In this document: one piece after another, positions 62,330-64,000 of the stretch | How positions within the stretch are numbered: position 1 is the stretch's first letter | Layout: every line of letters begins with the position of its first letter | Source of the DNA: Acidobacteriota bacterium | Lineage (GTDB): Bacteria; Acidobacteriota; Blastocatellia; Pyrinomonadales; Pyrinomonadaceae | Length of the DNA: 64,000 nt | Reading direction: 5' to 3' | Assembly: GCA_029781855.1 (NCBI GenBank) | Contig: JAKOVX010000130.1 | Span: forward strand, 1 to 64,000 | The notes under the pieces: generated by a model | What the model saw: only the letters and a program-made list of their open reading frames with translations | What the model was told of the DNA's origin: nothing | Database searches by the model: none | Translations under genes and position numbers: made by a program

Positions 62330-64000
62330 TTACCGCACAAACTCACTCGGCACAGGCACGTCGCCTGCTGCACCGAATTGCTGGATGATCGTGCCCGCCG
62401 TTGACCTAAGTAGGTACCAGGTTGAATTCGAAGGCCTGAAGACGGCCGCATCCGTCTTCCCGTCGCCATCGTAATCGCCGGGAACCGGTACATCACCATT
62501 TGCCCCAAACGGAAACGCGTAGAAGTTCAGATCCTCGCTTCGCAGGATGTACCACATTCCCGTCGAAGGCCGCCAGAACGCCATGTCGGCCCGGCCATCA
62601 CCAGTGAAATCGCCGGCAAACGCCTTGTCGGTCGGCGTACCGAATTGCGTCGCGATCAATCCGGCAGTGCTTCTGAGGATCCACCATTCCGAACCTGTCG
62701 CACCGTTCGGACGGAAGATCGCAATGTCGGCTTTTCCGTCGCCGTCGTAATCGCCTGCGACTGGGAGATCCCCCGCCGAGCCGAACTGCTGAATAGTCGT
62801 GCCTCCCGATGAACGCTGGACGAACCAGGTCGAGGTCGAAGGCCTGAACACAGCGGCGTCCGCTTTGCCGTCACCATCGTAATCTGCCGGAGCCGGAACA
62901 TCGCCGCTGGTCCCAAACGGGAATGCGTAGAACGAAGAATCTTCGCTTCTCAAGATAAACCACTCACCGGTCGAAGGCCGCCAGAACGCGATATCCGCCT
63001 TGCCGTCGCCCGTATAATCCACCGCCACCAACTTGTCAGTCGGCGACCCGAACTGCGTCGCAAAATTCCCGCCATTCGACGACTTCAAATACCACCACTC
63101 CGAACCTGTCGCCCCGTTCGGACGGAAGATCGAAAGATCCGTCTTGCCGTCGCCGTCGAAGTCAAACGGAGCTTTCCGCCCGGGAGAGTCCTTGAGCCTC
63201 AAAAGTCCATAGGCCGCGCTTCCGTTGAAATCAGTTAGCAACCCTCCTACCAACAACTTTGAGTCGGACTGGAAAGCCATGCACATTACGGCCGACGAAA
63301 CTCCCGCACCGATATCGAATCCCGGGTCCAAGAGACCGTTCTCCTGAACCTGAAAGAGATTACTCACGCTTGTCCCGTTATATACACTAGTTTGTCCGCC
63401 GACTAAAATCTTGCCATCGGATTGGATAATCACAGTGCGAATCAGCCCGTCATTGCCCGTACCGATATTTAGCGTGGAGTCGACTACGCCGTCCACGGAA
63501 TAACGGCGCAATGACGAGCCGCCGGAAACGACCTGACCACCACTGGAACGCGCCAGTGAATACACGATGGGGGTGCCCTCAGAAAAGCCGGTATCCAAGG
63601 AACCGTCAACATTCAGCCTAGCAATTCCCTGGCGTGGAAAATTAGCGGTACTAAAAAAGTTGCCGCCGACAATGATTTTGCCACTCGGTTGCACCAAGAT
63701 CGCCCGGATAGCACCATTGGACATCGTTGGTACGTTAAACGACGTATCTAATGAACCGTCTGAATTAAGCCGTGTGGCCACCAGTCGATTTATAAAAGTC
63801 GCATCATGGATCACCCCGCCCACCAATATCTTGCCATCTTTTTGCAGATCGAGAGCGTAGGCGATCTCGGTGAACCTGGTATCGAAATTCAAATTCAGTC
63901 CGAAGCTACCGTCAGAATTAATACGACTCACGTTACCGCCCAGAAAGCTTCCGTTTCCAATATATGATCCGCCGATTACGACGGTTCCTCCCGTCTCGAT
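62330..64000 (-). CDS. Secreted delta-60/FG-GAP repeat protein (partial, runs off the window)
   Basis: 557 codons are visible. The frame is open to the right edge of the window, so the N-terminus and probably the signal peptide are missing. The visible part begins with delta-60-type repeats (GKILVGG, SDGSLDTSF and similar, about five units). It is followed from ~275 by six FG-GAP-type units with D-x-DGDGK cores and FRPS...WYLLRS strands, ending GDVPVPSEFVR. The FG-GAP portion closely resembles the first half of the protein at 16692-19358. It is probably extracellular; ligand or enzyme activity unknown. Confidence 0.8.
   Translation of the reverse strand: METGGTVVIGGSYIGNGSFLGGNVSRINSDGSFGLNLNFDTRFTEIAYALDLQKDGKILVGGVIHDATFINRLVATRLNSDGSLDTSFNVPTMSNGAIRAILVQPSGKIIVGGNFFSTANFPRQGIARLNVDGSLDTGFSEGTPIVYSLARSSGGQVVSGGSSLRRYSVDGVVDSTLNIGTGNDGLIRTVIIQSDGKILVGGQTSVYNGTSVSNLFQVQENGLLDPGFDIGAGVSSAVMCMAFQSDSKLLVGGLLTDFNGSAAYGLLRLKDSPGRKAPFDFDGDGKTDLSIFRPNGATGSEWWYLKSSNGGNFATQFGSPTDKLVAVDYTGDGKADIAFWRPSTGEWFILRSEDSSFYAFPFGTSGDVPAPADYDGDGKADAAVFRPSTSTWFVQRSSGGTTIQQFGSAGDLPVAGDYDGDGKADIAIFRPNGATGSEWWILRSTAGLIATQFGTPTDKAFAGDFTGDGRADMAFWRPSTGMWYILRSEDLNFYAFPFGANGDVPVPGDYDGDGKTDAAVFRPSNSTWYLLRSTAGTIIQQFGAAGDVPVPSEFVR

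Overview
The window looks like chromosomal DNA of a heterotrophic Gram-negative bacterium. The best guess is the Acidobacteriota (Blastocatellia/Pyrinomonadaceae-like). This is inferred from gene style only: large secreted FG-GAP, beta-helix and S74-type proteins, CadC-like winged-helix/TPR regulators, ECF sigma factors beside TPR-CHAT proteins, and recurring secreted C-terminal modules. No rRNA, tRNA, CRISPR array, insertion sequence or integrase was recognised.

Bases 1-33,400 are a loosely packed accessory region with long gaps. It holds a family-2 glycosyltransferase; a 1320-residue secreted protein with a truncated paralogue beside it; a second secreted protein; two tandem double-HTH proteins whose 78-base leaders are also duplicated (a third relative lies at 23.3 kb); a secreted DNA/RNA non-specific nuclease; three consecutive staphylococcal-nuclease-fold proteins, at least one of which lacks the catalytic residues; an FG-GAP/beta-helix protein; galE; pgpA; and a CadC-like regulator. 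From 26.5 to 33.4 kb lies a cluster of secreted proteins sharing one N-terminal head domain: two intact genes and two decayed copies.

Bases 33,460-62,200 are a compact block dominated by a type IV secretion/conjugation apparatus. On the minus strand are VirB2-, VirB3-, VirB4-, TrbJ/VirB5- and TrbL/VirB6-like genes, followed by a TOPRIM/DUF3854-like protein. On the plus strand are a VirB1-like lytic transglycosylase and, further right, VirB8-, VirB9- and VirB10-like genes, a MoxR-like AAA+ ATPase, an unknown membrane protein and a VirD4-like coupling protein. At the left end are a sensorless sigma-54 activator and a ParA/ribbon-helix-helix-like pair driven by a near-consensus promoter with a palindrome between its -35 and -10 boxes. 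No relaxase, integrase or VirB11 ATPase is visible. The island may therefore be a conjugative element whose remaining genes lie elsewhere, a decayed element, or a domesticated secretion system.

Inside the secretion cluster (46.9-53.4 kb) sits a cargo module: an ECF-type sigma factor and a membrane anti-sigma-like protein, convergent with a C11 (clostripain-like) protease translationally coupled to an exported TPR-CHAT protease. The C11 protease ends in tandem NNPPWSK heptads. Two clan-CD protease families beside a sigma/anti-sigma pair suggest a proteolytic signalling circuit, and this is the most interesting system in the window.

The right end is a terminator-like hairpin and a secreted delta-60/FG-GAP protein that runs off the window edge.
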